This document shows positions 11,734 through 24,800 of a DNA stretch of 64,000 nucleotides, piece after piece. Position 1 is the stretch's first letter. Every line of letters starts with the position of its first letter. A program made the position numbers and the translations under genes. The notes below the pieces were generated by a model. It searched no databases. It was not told the origin of the DNA and saw only the letters and a program-made list of their open reading frames with translations. The stretch covers positions 14,042,001 to 14,106,000 of the forward strand of contig CM072345.1 in the NCBI GenBank assembly GCA_036874045.1. Reading direction: 5' to 3'. The stretch is from Cymodocea nodosa (taxonomy: Eukaryota > Streptophyta > Magnoliopsida > Alismatales > Cymodoceaceae).

Positions 11734-11754
11734 CCTCGAGCCAGACAACATTCC
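11734..11754 (-). ncRNA. miR166*: miR166 star strand (5' arm)
   Basis: The minus strand reads GGAATGTTGTCTGGCTCGAG plus G, the common miR166* sequence, on the 5' arm and opposite the mature miRNA with the usual offset. Confidence 0.95.
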
Positions 11755-11833
11755 CCTCAAAGGAAAAGCTTCCCGATATCCTTCTCTCTTCTTCTGCAAC
11801 CTCCCCCAAAAGGCCCGGCTTCTTTCACGGTGG

Positions 11834-11839
11834 TTTATA
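11834..11839 (-). promoter_or_regulatory. TATA box for the MIR166 primary transcript
   Basis: TATAAA on the minus strand within TCTATAAACC. Transcription would start near 11805, about 30 bases before the hairpin base, so the precursor sits at the very 5' end of the transcript. Confidence 0.6.
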
Positions 11840-11849
11840 GAAAGAGAAC

Positions 11850-14800
11850 GAGAGTTGTGCAGAAGCAGAAGAAGAGGGGGAAGGTTATGATGATGGAAAT
11901 CATTACTTGAATGGTGACAGAAAGAAAAAGTCCAGAGACAGAGAGAAAGAGAAGGGAGGGGCTGGTGTATGAATTTACCGTAGGAGTGAGGTAAGAGCCG
12001 TCCTGCAGTGAAACCCTAAAAACTCCCCAGTCAAAAAAAAAAAAAACAAAAATTCAATGGACATACATACACGAGATCTCGTATCCAGGGAATTTTTTAT
12101 CATTCTTTTTCGTAGAAATTAGAAATTAAGAGAATATTGCAAAACAAAAAAAAAGTCTAAAGATGATGACGTAGGAGATGAGGTAAGAGAGGGAAGGCCA
12201 CGTCGGCGGGACACCATCCCTATGAAATGACCACGACCCTGATGCGTCTGTCAGTTTCTGTTCAGACTCACCTTGGTTGACATCGGACATTGGATTCCGA
12301 AGCAACGGTAGGGATGACGTATCAGAGATTTTTTTTTTAACAAAAAAAAAAAAAAAAACAGATGAAATCGAACCCCGTCGCGGGTTTCGAACTCCAAGTT
12401 CGAACACGCGGAATATATTAAAATCCACCTCAGTATAAAAAAAAACAAAAGAGATAAAAATTTCTCTGATACTGATAAATCGATCGATCCCACCACGGTT
12501 TTTTTTAAATTTTTTACAAAACATGTAATAGAATTTAATTAAAAAACTGCAATGGATTGGTTTTCTAGTTGATTAAAAAAAATGTTAGTTGTAACATTGG
12601 TGAACACAAATTACGACTATATATCATTATCAAAAAAATAATAGAAAGTAGTAAGTTAGAGATTTGAGTCCTCTTAAAAACTATAAAATCACAAATATTT
12701 ATGCAAATCAACTATTTAGCATGATTTTTTTTTTCAAAAAAAGTAGGTTTTCAAAAGAGTGAAATTTCAAATGCACGAAATATCAAAGTATCAATCGATT
12801 TCTTTAAAACAAACATGTATATGCCCCCCGAGTTTAGGGTTAATTTGAATCAAACTGAAGCATTTTCTTTAAGGATATGTGAAATGACCAAATTACCCTT
12901 CCGTCTTCCCTTTCCCCACCATTGTTGAAATATATGTGTTTTAGGCTGTCCATCTCTGATCTCTCCTTTGGTTCATTTGGAACTCTTTCGATTCTAATGT
13001 CATATATGTTTTATGTTTAAATACTACCGGTGAACGCTTCAAAATGAATTGATAAAGAACAAGGAGTTGTTTTTACATGTATCCTTACTTTTCTTCAATG
13101 TGGACCTATATATTATTGGTAGGAATTGATAGACAAACTTGCCAAATCATGAAATTAGTATTTAACAACTCTTATCTTTTTTGGCTTCTTTTGACCAAGA
13201 TCTTTGACCTCAAACAAAGTCAAACAAGAACTACAAGATGTGCTCGAAAGGATGATAACATATGTAACGCAACAAGATCCTTTTCTTAGTTAATCTATAT
13301 ATGATGTCGAAATTAGGAGATCATATATGGCAATGCGACAGTAACGACGCTGAAAGTTAATATCAACACCACATATTACGTAGAAAATTAAGTAGATAGT
13401 TTGTGGTAACACTTTGTTCATTTTTTCGTAATATTACATCTACGTTTTCTAAAATCATGGATTGTAGTTTAAATCATGATGTCTTTTTGTCCTTACGATC
13501 AAATGTCTATAATCAATAATAATTCATCTTCGGGTATCTTAGCGGTGGAGTAGGTTTCTGTCGTATGAGTTTATAAATATTTAGATTCAGTCCTGTGATT
13601 GAATTTAATATTTTATGGGTAAAAAAGTCTAATGCATTAAACGACGAAAAAAATCATTTTCCATTGGTTTGAATGTGTAAATGCAGCGTTGGACCCAGCG
13701 GTTTGAAGGAAAATATTAACCAGCGGGAGGAGCAATGCAACGCCGGTCATCGAGAAACGGCCCGACCAGATCTGACGACCAATGTCCGTTGCAGATCCGG
13801 CCATACGAGAACCCCGTGAGCTCCTCCCCCATGCCGTCGATCTCTCGCTGACGGCGTCGATGGTGGACAGCTCGAGGCCATCGACAGACAGAACCCATAA
13901 ATGCTGGTTGGCATCTTCTCCCTTCCATCCGTCCATGTCTTTCAGTTGTTCTCGATCGGATGCAGGTTGACATTTTAACTACTATTACGAAAAATTACGT
14001 GAAAATTATTATTATTATTCTTAATAGTGTTGTAGAACGACAACAACAATAATATCAACTGTAGCATCTATTCATTGCGTCCTTCCTAACTTCTAACCAC
14101 TACCACGTACTAAGATGAGATGGTGGACTCAGATTTCTGAACACCTGCCTGCTCTTTTCTTCTCCTTTCTCCTTTCTTTCTCCTTTTCAAGGCTAGCTGG
14201 GGATGAATTTGAACAAATGAACCCGAAGGGCAGGCAGGCACTTAAAGAAGAGACAGGGACGACAGGTTGGCACCACATGTTTTTGTTTCTCGTAATCATA
14301 ATACATATATATATATATACATACATACATACATGCATACATCTTTTTGACAATGGTGAGATCTAAACTCTGATGAATAACGATATTTTAGTCAAACGAA
14401 TTAGTTCAGAGAAGTATTTGAAAAAACCCAAATGGTACTGGTTATCGTCTGCATGCAATTGCCCACCACCACTGTTCTGCACATTTCCCGGGCGGGCTTC
14501 TTCCTTAACCACAATATATATATAGATTCCGTAGCTGCACAATGAATTCAACCAAACCCACCACGTCTGGTCTCTTCAACTACTGCCGGTACTCTAATCC
14601 CGGCAAACCCATCACAGCTACCTTCTGTTTTCTTTGCAGTCAGTACTGTTTACGTGATCTTGAATCAAGAAGATGGTTTAGAAGTTTTCCACTGTCTTTT
14701 TGAATTCAAAACTAGGATACCTGAAAAAAGACTGCTCCACAGCCAGTTGGTGCTCGCTCTTTCCCAGCCAATTCCAGCGCGCCGATCATTCATATTTCAT

Positions 14801-17025
14801 TCCACGGATGGACGAACTCTTGTCCCTTGACGGCCGGGACTATATATCGATATGCCTGCGACAATATTAATTTGGGAATGGATATGGATCGATTGCCCTC
14901 ACTGCCCGATCCATTTATTACTCTTGGGCGGTGGCAGCTAACACCAATCGTACAGTTAATTAAGTAATAAACTACAATGATTTGATTCAACAACAACAAT
15001 AATACTCGTAATTTTCGTGATTTATATCTCGAAGAACGTACGTAAGAACCAACGTCGTCGAGGGAAAAACACCACATGTGCGGCAACTGCCACTCTTATT
15101 TTATCAGACAGATCATCTTATTTACCCTTTCTTTCCCTCTTTCTGCACACGTCCATCCATCTGCTCCCTGACAAAGGAGTAGACGCTACATGCTCCAGAT
15201 TTCGACGCAAGCATTCAAAATTATATACATATTACCATAAACAGTTACAATACTTGTATAATAACGAGTGATGTCCTTACCTTTTTCTATAAGTCTTTAT
15301 TCCAGACAATCTTTTTTGCTTTGGTTTTAAATTGATTGTGTAAACTTTCCTCAGGTTTTGCATTCTTTCCTTAACGTAATTTTATGTTAAAAAATATAAT
15401 ATGTCTTTCTACCTTTAACAAAAAAAATAACGAGTGTTGGTAAATGTGAACGACATCACTCATTCACTCGATAATACAAAAAGGCACAGATCAACAGGTC
15501 ATGCACTGGTACCATTGCCAGCAAGGAAACATGGCGGAGCAGGTGTTCAGTTCGGTTGGGTAAAGAACTAATAAAGTAGTCGCGTATGGATTGTTTTCTT
15601 CATGGCCACGTCCTTTCCCTCTTGGTTTCCACCCATTGACATGATTCTACGTGCGTACCACTCGGCCGGAGCTGCGTCCCTTCGGGCCATCGAAATCTGT
15701 TCCCCTCGCCGGCAGCTTCCGGTGTCCGAGTCAATTAACGATGGGCGGCTGCGGTCCTCTTCCCGATGCATTCGCGCAATCGCACTGGCTGTTCTCTAAT
15801 CCGCACCGACCGTAGTTGAGCTAACCGAGGTGTGACGGAAGACCTCCAAGAGACGATCGATCGACGTTAAACGACCCTCCTAATTAGGAAGAAGAACAGG
15901 CATGCTGCTGTTCAGAACTTGAGAGAACTGACATGGTTTTATGATATGCAATGAGTGATGGATTTTGCTCTATATAAGGTCAAGTTTTATTTCTTTTATA
16001 TAGACTTCATTTTAGCATATTTTATCCCTTTTTATATTATTTGAAATTTTAATTTAAAATCAAGATTCTGCTTCATATAAAGTTTACTCCTATTTCTTTT
16101 ATATTAACATGAGACTTTGTCTTGATATTGTGGTCATCGCCATGCATGTGTTATGGAAGAAAAGGTTAAGCTAGCTTAGCTGTTTGGCTGGGAAGAAACG
16201 CAGTTAAGCCATGCAACGCCCACCTTTAGGGCAATTATTTTGATTTTTTCGGTTCGGTGTTTGATTGAACCGCATGCATGTTTGAAGAACCCACCAGCGG
16301 CGACCTCTGCAGTTCTGCCGACCTCGATTGATTCATTATCTCTTCTCAAAAATCTCATCTTTGACTACATTAAATGTCAATGCCGCTGTGGGTCCGGCAG
16401 GGTAGGATTCAATCAATGACGACCATGACCACCTTCACTTCAGAGAACTACTTGAGGGAAAGATTCATATGCCATCATTATCAAAAAAAAGAAAACAAAA
16501 GAAAGAAATCATCTCATAACAGCATACCTGGAGGATGGGTTTGATGCAATATCTTATTTAAGAATGGTCAATAACTTCGTTATATCAATCCAAACTGCGA
16601 TAACCACCGCGATGCCCCTATTTTATCATATCATTGCGGAAGGAGAATTTTTTTGATGGGAAATAGATGATCCTTCAGCGTACATAGATAAAAGTACGTT
16701 GTAGTGGTTTTTAACCACGTATTAAGCAGTGGCTACTTGCACCCCTCCAGGTGCTTATGAGAAGTCTGCGAGTCTTTAAGGCAGGCCCAAGAGAAGAGCA
16801 ATTATATAGAAAATAAAATTGACAATGAAGCCCAGGCCCAAAAACAAGGTTTGTGCTTATGACAAAGGCCGGCGCATAATCGGCCCAGTAATTTTCATAT
16901 TTTCATTAACCCTGCAAATTTTCAAGTGAAAACGACAGGAGCACATCATACTTGGGCCTCGTCCTTCCGGGGACGATAATCCTCCTCATCCTCGATATTG
17001 AACTTTATGCTGTATCACATACAGG
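11850..17025. other. Intergenic region, no gene recognised
   Basis: A+T-rich DNA upstream of MIR166. Short G+C-richer islands at about 12160-12420, 13700-13960, 14640-14830, 15600-15870 and 16730-17000 hold small frames on both strands without recognisable domains. CATA repeats lie near 14318-14345. The 16730-17000 island carries several GGCCCA/GGGCC motifs of the kind bound by TCP factors in plant promoters, but no gene follows. Confidence 0.5.
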
Positions 17026-17790
17026 GTAAATAATTTTTTCGTTATGTCAATAGAAATAAGAAAAGGTGATTTTCTATTGGTTCATTCCGTAATAAAGAAA
17101 ATATTTTTTGTTATTTCACACGCTACCTTTTTGAAAACGATAGAAAATGATACAGACTTATAATATAATAAATAATATATAATTATTAATATAATTAAAA
17201 TATGATACTTATAATAATAAATAACATACTATAATTATAATATATTAAAATAAATAATATTATTATAATAAAATAACATATTATAGTCATAATAGACTAA
17301 AATAAAAAATAATGTTGAAGAATGGTACTAGATTATAATACATTAAAATATAACAACATTAATGTTATAAGAATAAATAATACATTAACATATTCGGCAA
17401 CTTAATAATATGTTAAATAAGTATCATTAATTCCAACACAACTTAATAATATTAAATAATGCATTAAGATATTATTTCTGAAAAAATTTAGATTATAATG
17501 AAAAATGTTATTTATGTTAATTACAAATATATTATTTCACATGTTACATCTATATTTAATGAAATCTTAATATATACTATAATATTTAAGATATTACTTT
17601 TCAAATATAATATTTATTAATTTATTATTTACTTTTTTAAAAATTATTAATTTGTTAATTTCCTATCAATTTTATCAAAATAATAATAATTTTTATCAAT
17701 TTATTATTTAATATTTTAAAAATAATTAAATAATACACTTCTTGTCATTTCCTCTGGTATACAAACGACTTTATATTTTTTTTGTCATAT
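17026..17790 (+). repeat. A+T-rich dispersed repeat, copy A
   Basis: About 765 bases, almost entirely A and T. Shared landmarks with copy B (37043-37655, opposite strand) are CAATAGAAATAAGAAAAGGT near one end, a central block containing ATGTTGAAGAATGGTA and AACATTAATGTTATA, and ACATATTCGGCAACTTAATA. Copy A is the longer one. No coding capacity is visible and no clear terminal repeat or target duplication could be settled by eye, so the class (MITE-like or other) is open. Confidence 0.75.
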
Positions 17791-18356
17791 CTTACCATTT
17801 TTATTTTCCACTATTTCTATCATTTTACGGCGTTTCATTTCTCAAATGGGTATTAAGTCTAACAAGATAGGTATTTATCGACATAACTAACTTGTATATC
17901 TTTCCCAAGTATAAGATTGGATTGTTAAAACTAAAGCCAAACGTGGATTAATATACATTGGTTTTAAGTTATATGTATATACATTTCAATACGATATCAA
18001 AAAACATCCGAAAAAACCAGGCCTTTCTTCCACCGAACAAAACACTACTGCCAAACCAAATAACATGTCATATGATTATTCATAGAATGAAAAAACAAAG
18101 TTAAGGCATCGTCTGGGAAGCCTAAGGTTTCAGCTCCAATTCCAAACTCGTAATTTTTATTTTGTTTTCGTTTTGCTTGGAGGAGACGCCTGACTAGAAC
18201 CACCCGTTCTATATTGTAAAACTACTGATATACCCATCATGATTCAACAATTACCATTATTTGTACGTTTTACCCTTCGAAACCAGAGGACACATCTCCG
18301 TACGTTTCTGCGTGATGATGACATACCATCATCACTTGCTTAAATAGTGAACATTA

Positions 18357-18480
18357 CATTCATTTTAGATAATAATTATAAATATTTTAAATAGTATTCA
18401 TAAATATTTTAAAATCATTGAATTCATTTTAGATAGCACTCATAAATATTTTAAAATCATTGGATTCGTTTTAAAATATT
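18357..18480. repeat. Imperfect tandem repeat, about three 43-base units
   Basis: Successive copies share CATAAATATTTTAAAATCAT and GAATTCATTTTAGATA; the first unit is more diverged. Confidence 0.7.
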
Positions 18481-19011
18481 GAACAAACCATTAGAGGACA
18501 TTCTTAAAAAAATATATTAAAATTAAGTTCCATCTCTAATATATTCCTAACGTAATTCTAAACTCTCCTGAAGAATCTGCTAGGCCTACATCATTTTTCG
18601 TATAAAGACCCAGAACTTCTGTCTCGGAAGAACAAAGGAGGTATGCTTTGAACTATCCATTTAATACACTAAACGACAAGAGAAATTTTATTTTATTTTA
18701 TTTTTTGACATTTTCAAGATGCCCAACGCAGTGGTTTTTGCCTTGCGAGTGCATTTTATAATACATGTATGTAATATTATAATATTCATAGAAAATATTT
18801 ATGCATGTTTAAAAAATGAGATTAGTCGATTGTGAAATAAATGATCCACCCAAGATGTAGTGATTTCCAATGGTACACGCAGGAGAGAGAAGAAATCCTG
18901 GATCAAAACTCCATGCGCCGGGGCCAGAAACCCCCGTTGCAAAGCTTTAGAAAATTCAACAATTCCATGGTACCACATAACAATTCAACAGCAACTGAAG
19001 CTAAGGCTTCT

Positions 19012-19070
19012 TGAAGAAGAAGAAGAAGAAGAAGAAGAAGAAGAATAAGAAGTAGTAGTAGTAGTAGTAT
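19012..19070. repeat. (GAA)n and (GTA)n compound microsatellite
   Basis: About eleven GAA units followed by about seven AGT/GTA units, in the 3' flank of the S40 gene. Long Glu or Leu runs in overlapping frames come from this repeat. Confidence 0.9.
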
Positions 19071-19243
19071 CCCAAACCTGAGCTCGACTGCAAGCTCGGA
19101 AGCATAAATATAATGAAGCAACAACAATTGTCCCCTGCTAATATACGAACAAGAACGTGAGAGATTGGCCAATTCCGAAGGAGGAGGAAGAAAAGGGGGG
19201 CGGGGAGGTGAGGAGGAGGAACCTGAAGTCGATTGCAGAACAA

Positions 19244-19987
19244 CTAATCGAGAAAGCCCGTCTGTTGGAGAACGGCGTTCCTCACGCGCCTGAGATCCCT
19301 CCCCTTGAGCGTCCTCCCCACACCCTCGAACACGGAGAACGTCGTCACCTGCGACCTCGCCACCATCACGTGCGGCGGCACCATCTCCACCTGCTCCTCT
19401 TCCTCCTCCTCCTCCGCCACCCCGTGTGTGCCCACGTCGTCGGTTCTATACCTTCCACCCACGCCGTCGAACCGCTTCTTCTCCCTCTCCCGCCACACCG
19501 GCACTTTCACTGGGGCCGACATCTGCCACAGCCTCCCACTTTCGGACCTCACCCCCGACGCCTCCATCCCCGAGCCGGATCGGATCAGAACCGGCATGGC
19601 CCTCGCGGCCGAGATAGAGGGATCGACCCCTGGCTTCCTCTGCTGCACAAACCCCCTCGGCTCCTCGGCCAGCGCCGCCGAAAGCCCCGAGCGCCCCAGC
19701 TCGTAGGGCCGCTGCTGCGGATGCCTGCGGTGGTAACCACCTCTGCCGGGGGAAGGGGAGATGGGGGACTTCGTCACGGATGGGGATGGTAGGGAGCCGT
19801 CGGATTCGGAGGGGAGGGGAGACCAGACGACGTCGCTCTCGTCGAGCTCGAGGAAATCGTGGGCATCAGGGGATGGAGAGGTCTTGGGATGTGGATCGAG
19901 GACGGAGAGGAATCGATTGGTGGTGGAATTGGGGTGGTGAGAAGGGACGGAGAGACGCCGCCCTTCTTCTCCTCCTCCTCCTTCCAT
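19244..19987 (-). CDS. Senescence regulator S40 family protein (DUF584)
   Basis: Intronless gene for 247 residues. The C-terminal signature of the S40/DUF584 family is complete: VEMVPPHVMVARS, then SVFEGVGRTLKGRDLRRVRN and a terminal TGFLD. The N-terminal half is low-complexity and rich in Pro, Ser, Gly and Glu, with an LDESDVVW segment near residue 55 that corresponds to the family's FxExD-V-W motif. S40 proteins are small nuclear plant proteins associated with leaf senescence and stress; that is family knowledge and no enzyme activity is known. The start is the ATG at 19987, because the frame upstream of it begins with GTG and because the TATA box at 20021-20027 would place the transcript start only a few bases before this ATG. 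Confidence 0.94.
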   Translation of the reverse strand: MEGGGGEEGRRLSVPSHHPNSTTNRFLSVLDPHPKTSPSPDAHDFLELDESDVVWSPLPSESDGSLPSPSVTKSPISPSPGRGGYHRRHPQQRPYELGRSGLSAALAEEPRGFVQQRKPGVDPSISAARAMPVLIRSGSGMEASGVRSESGRLWQMSAPVKVPVWREREKKRFDGVGGRYRTDDVGTHGVAEEEEEEEQVEMVPPHVMVARSQVTTFSVFEGVGRTLKGRDLRRVRNAVLQQTGFLD

Positions 19988-20020
19988 TTCTGGTGGCTTC
20001 GACACCTCCAGTTCTATGGC

Positions 20021-20027
20021 TTATATA
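20021..20027 (-). promoter_or_regulatory. TATA box of the S40 gene
   Basis: TATATAA on the minus strand inside CCCTATATAAGCC, 34-40 bases upstream of the chosen start codon. This implies a very short 5' leader. Confidence 0.7.
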
Positions 20028-21823
20028 GGGAGGCGTGGGGTTGGGGTCGAGCCCTTAAGGCGGGCTGTTCCGGTGGGGAGGGCTGCTTCGGACCACCGGT
20101 GGTGGTGGTGGTGGTGCGAAGAGGGGGATGGATTTGGATTCTTCGTCGCATCGCTCGCTTATGTGGTGCGGTATCGTGAATAATGACGTGATTGTCTGCT
20201 GTTTACAGTTTGCTTTTGGCTCGTGTGATCGTGTTTACCGGTACTAGTGTCATTATGGTGTGTAAGGGAATCTAATTAATACTGCAATGCTGATTCCTTT
20301 GTTTCTAATCAACAAATTGTTGTCCACCTTTTTTTTGGTTTTTTCCTCTTGATTCCCGTTTGCCATACGGTCGAAAGGAAACGTGCGTTTGCGCTCGGTT
20401 GATTACTAAAAAAACCTTCTTATCTTTACCAGATCCAAGGGCGATCTGATGCTTTCAATCAACAGCGGAGTATATTCCCTCCAGTTAGTTTAATTTAAGT
20501 CGTTGTCGCATCATCAAGATCTTATATTCAAAATTTAGAGATCGATGATTTGCACGTGCCATTTAGTACTTCCCGTGGGAGACAAGTCCGAGATGAATCT
20601 TTAGGAGTGTTTAATAATAATTAATCAGGGCAAAACACTCTTTTTTGACGTTTGAGTTCGTAACTAGAACTTCTGGATTATAAAATTCTTTAAGTACATT
20701 TGCAGCTCCCAAGGCGAGAGAATGTTTTTTTTTTTTAAAAAAAAAAATTTGCATAAAGAGAAGTCTATGAAATACTACCTACTTAATTTTATAAATATAC
20801 ATTATAACAGTCGTTGAAATCCTACCCACCCCTTGTGCCTTTTATGGCTAAAGCAATGATAAGAAACCGGGCCAAAATTTGATACGATTCCTATTGACTT
20901 TTGAATGAATAATGGACTAAGTTCATACAATGGATTAAATAAGTTTCTTCGGGCAATTAATAGAAACCGGCTGCCTATGGACATGAAATTCCAGTTTACG
21001 GCTAACTGCAAAAGCTAACAAGTCCACAGTCTATTTTTTCAGCTCCAGGCTTCCTTTTCGATATAAATTTGAGGTCCCAGAGACGTAAGGCCTTTGGATG
21101 AATCGAAACACGTAAAAAAAAAAGTCCCGAACGCTTAAAGAACCGAAAAGTCATTGTCGTCCACCATCCCAAGCACGTGGGCAACGCTGCCAAAAAGAAA
21201 ACTTGAAAACAAACTCCGCACCAACCTCTAAGATCTACGCTATTTTAGCACAAGGAAACGATACACTGGGACACCCCCAGCCACACTTCTCATTCGCGAC
21301 CCATCCATCCATGGTCGATTTCACTTCTAAACATGATCCACGACGATAACTCACGGATCAATGAAAAGGCCTTCCTTTCCATCACTATATTTTAAGAGTA
21401 AACTTAGCCAATAAACCCTAATGTTATTGACCTTTACAAGTAAACCATGAAAAAACATCCTAATTTCAGGTTAAACAAAAATACAGCGACATTAAAAAAA
21501 AAGCTTACGCTATGTTCGTAACCAATGATGCTAAAAATGAAATGCTTACCGCGATAAGTTTTCAAGGTTAAGCCATCAACATGAAATTAATCCTCCGAAG
21601 TCGTATTGTTTCTCATTGAATAAAAAAAACCTTAATACCGCATGCCTTTCACATTAAATAACAACGTTACAAGAACCCGAGTCAAAAAGTAATAGGGTAG
21701 GTTCCTTACATTATATTTAATTTTGTATAAAAAACTACACATATGTAAAAATCGGGTACGTTGATACAGACCATACGGCACAAACGGTTCCTTCGCGTAT
21801 ATGAGGATCAATCAACTTCGTGA
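20028..21823. other. Intergenic region between S40 and HLB1
   Basis: Upstream DNA of S40 (GGT-rich near 20090-20120) and the 3' flank of HLB1. Short frames at 20802-21193 on the minus strand show no recognisable domain. Confidence 0.5.
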
Positions 21824-24800
21824 TCACCCAGTTATGACACCTGCAAGGACGTCACTCTTACCACGCGCATGAATAGTATAGACCAGACGAATAGCGTCCA
21901 ACCAACCGTCAAGCAACTCCCACGTTTCTGCAACCTGTAAATAGAGAAGAACTTTCGGAAGCAATCTTTCAAAGTACTTCGAAGCAACGGAAATGCAGAA
22001 TACATCGTAAACGAGTGTCTAGATCCCATTGAAGGTTTACCTCATTATTGGCATTAAACTTCAAAAGCAATCTTGACTATAAAAAGTTTTAGAACATTTT
22101 GCAGTATTGCATGGACAACTCATGTTGTCCGTGCTTTTCTCTTTTTTTCTTGTCATCCCTTTTAGATAATAGTCTTATATCAATTTTATACGCATGTTCA
22201 ACCAATAAGTTGCCCAGTTATTAAGTAAATCCTGGTTGCACAACCACACCAGCACAAATTCCACGTTGCTGGATTCGACAAATGCACTAGCGTCAATGAG
22301 GAAAGCAGATAATTACCAGAAACACTGGTCCCTGAATGGTATCAATGCAAAGGCCTGCACCCGGGGGTAATGTGAGATCGGCACAAGCTGAAACAGAGAC
22401 TATGTCTTGGACATCAACCTTGATCAACGGCCTATCAACATGTTGGGAGCCGTGTATGATGCCAGGAGTTTGCTTCGACTGCTGTTCGGTTTTATCAGCC
22501 TGTCGCGTATAAAATTTAGAAATGGCATGCACATTATAACTAATAATATTTGCTTAGAGGAATAAAAATGAATTACGAATTCACTAATATTTACAGAATT
22601 CTTCAGGTTTGAATTGATATCATGTACCCCACAGAATGAAACATTACTTCTATGTTTTTCATTTATGATACGTATGGATAAAGGAAATTTACCCAGCAGT
22701 TGCCATCACAACTAGCAATATAGCTTGGCTAATAGAATTTTGTTGCAAAAACAAGAAAACAAAGCATTTGCAAGACAAATGCCTATCCCTGAGTTGATGT
22801 GATAAAGCACCAAACCTGGTATGCAATATATACGTGAAGTTTTCTATAGATGACGAATCACAGGAAAAATGCAGGAAACTTTAGATTGAAATATAGATAT
22901 GTTATGTAATTTAGTATCACGTGCCAGAACCTTTCTTTTGGTGGGAAAAAATCAAGAAAACAAAAAAAAATCATGCAAGGGCAAGAAAGCACTAGAGAAG
23001 ATTATGAATCATTAATAAATGGATATAAATGAAGATCTACGCCAAATATACCTGTTGGAGTCCTTCATGATTCAAAACAAACTGAGACCTTTCCCAATCG
23101 GAATGTGGTGCAATCACGTCTCTTGCAGGAGGAGCAGTCAAATAACCCACCTTAAGATACGGTAGTGGAAGCTGCACGTATACATCATTGTTGTGAATTG
23201 TGCAATCATCTACACTAAGAAAGATTACATTCTATTCCACAAATTTGGGTATTTACCATAGACCGAACCAATCTCAAGGCACTGGTATAAACCTGTTTAC
23301 ATCAAATCAATCAAACAAAAAATAATAATAAAACGAAAATGAATACCAATTGTATTACTCTGACAAAACGAAGAAACTAAACAAATTAACTGAACTGATG
23401 GTAAGAACAAAAAAAAACGTAAAACATGGATATCATCTGCTATATATATATAACCTAGAAATGGGATGGTAAAGATGCATCCATGACATCGATAATAAAC
23501 AAGATAGAAAGAAAAAAGATAGGCAAAAAAGCTTGCTTGACAACTTTCAGAAAAAAATCTGGAAAATGTAGAAATCCATACCGAGTAATTTGGTTTTAAT
23601 GCGTGAGAAGCTGCAATATAAATAGCAGACTGGCTGTAGAGTTCATTTGGAGATGCTTCTTTTATTTTCACTGGCCTTCCAGACCTTAATGTATCTTCAG
23701 CTAGACCATACTGAGAAACGGTACAAGTAAATGAAGATCTACTAAATGGGTTGAACCCTCTTCAGGAATATGGAGAGAAGAGTAGTGACAAACCAGTACA
23801 GTTCCCAAGTTGTAAATAGCTCGATGAAAATCAAATTGCAACCGAATGGCTGCACGGAACTGACAACAGAAGAAAACTCAATTTTCGTTATTTTGGCAAA
23901 AATAAAATCTGAATCACTTATCTAATTTTTATTTGCAAGCCTCCAATTAAATTCATCTGTTCACTAAGAAAACAAAGCTTGCAAATCAACTCTAAGAAGA
24001 ATGTCAAATTATCCTTTCAATCATTTTACCTCTCACAGGCATCCAGAAAAGAAGAATACCAACTGGAAACTCCATTCCAAAAAAAAAAAGGGAAACTAAG
24101 TGTACCTTGCTTATAGCGGTCTTTACAATATTCTGTTTTTCCCTAACAGGAACAATGGCGCTAAGTTCCTTGCACATGGTTGGAAAAAGTTACGTCATGC
24201 TAAGCATGATAATTATATAGGATAATAAGAATGAAAAAGATGTCTACACATTAGTTAAAATGGGAAAAAAAGGAAGAAATAGCTAAATATTAAGAATCTG
24301 AAATAGGGTACCTGTAAAGCAAGTCCCCAGTTGTTCAAAGCCTACAAAATCAAAATAGAATAAAAGTTAGAACAAAAAGAGAACCCCTTTCCATGATTGC
24401 AAGTGAAAGGTCGAACTCAATTGAAGACTTCAAAGAAATGAATACAGAATGACGGCTTTGCCATGCCTGAGGGCTGTTCCAGTTGAGCTGAACGGCTTTT
24501 TCATACTTTTTTGTTGCCTGGAAGAAAGACATGAATTGTTTTTAAATTTTTTGTTAAAGTGGTATAAACATTGTAAGAAAAACACTGTATTTTTTATGCT
24601 TCTTGCAATTCGAAGTAACCAAATTTTCTGTCTCACATAAGTGCAATATCTATATGTACATTTCTTAACCCCTTGATATCAAGCCTTTTCCTAGAGTGCC
24701 TTTCCAGTCAAGACTCGTGCATGAACTATCTTAGCATTTTGACTGGAGATATCAAGTCAAGTAAATACGTTTTCTAATTGGTTGCTTGTAACATCCAACA

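Larger units (their letters stand above)
11572..11773 (-). ncRNA. MIR166: MIR166 precursor hairpin
   Basis: On the minus strand the star sequence (11754-11734) comes first, then a loop region of about 126 bases, then the mature miR166 sequence (11607-11587). The arms pair over the miRNA duplex, extend through GAGGGGAATG against CATTCCCCCC, and close at the base with GGAAGCT (11773-11767) against AGCTTCC (11578-11572). miR166 directs cleavage of class III HD-ZIP mRNAs (PHB, PHV, REV type), setting leaf polarity, meristem and vascular patterning; this is established for the family. The mature sequence is the standard land-plant miR166. Precursor length of about 200 bases is within the plant range. 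A TATA box at 11834-11839 is well placed for the primary transcript. Apparent protein frames across this locus are not real genes. Confidence 0.95.
17791..19243. other. Intergenic region with local tandem repeat
   Basis: A+T-rich; carries the imperfect tandem repeat at 18357-18480. A GGCATCGTCTGGGAAGCC segment preceded by TTA at about 18104-18125 resembles one end of a Tourist-like element, but no partner end was found. The S40 3' flank (19000-19243) has GAA and GTA microsatellites. Confidence 0.45.

Noticed and set aside
11517-11910. Overlapping 65-107-residue frames on both strands
   Set aside because: They coincide with the MIR166 hairpin and its promoter and have no protein similarity.
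12360-12420. GTTCGAA-containing palindromic segment suggestive of a tRNA or SINE box B
   Set aside because: No tRNA cloverleaf, box A or poly-T terminator could be fitted around it.
19157-19792. Plus-strand frame of 211 codons over the S40 gene
   Set aside because: His/Pro/Arg-rich antisense shadow of S40 with no family similarity.
20500-20525. GCATCATCAAGAT match resembling the miR172/miR172* region
   Set aside because: Only 13-15 bases agree, and no complementary miR172 arm occurs within 200 bases on either side.
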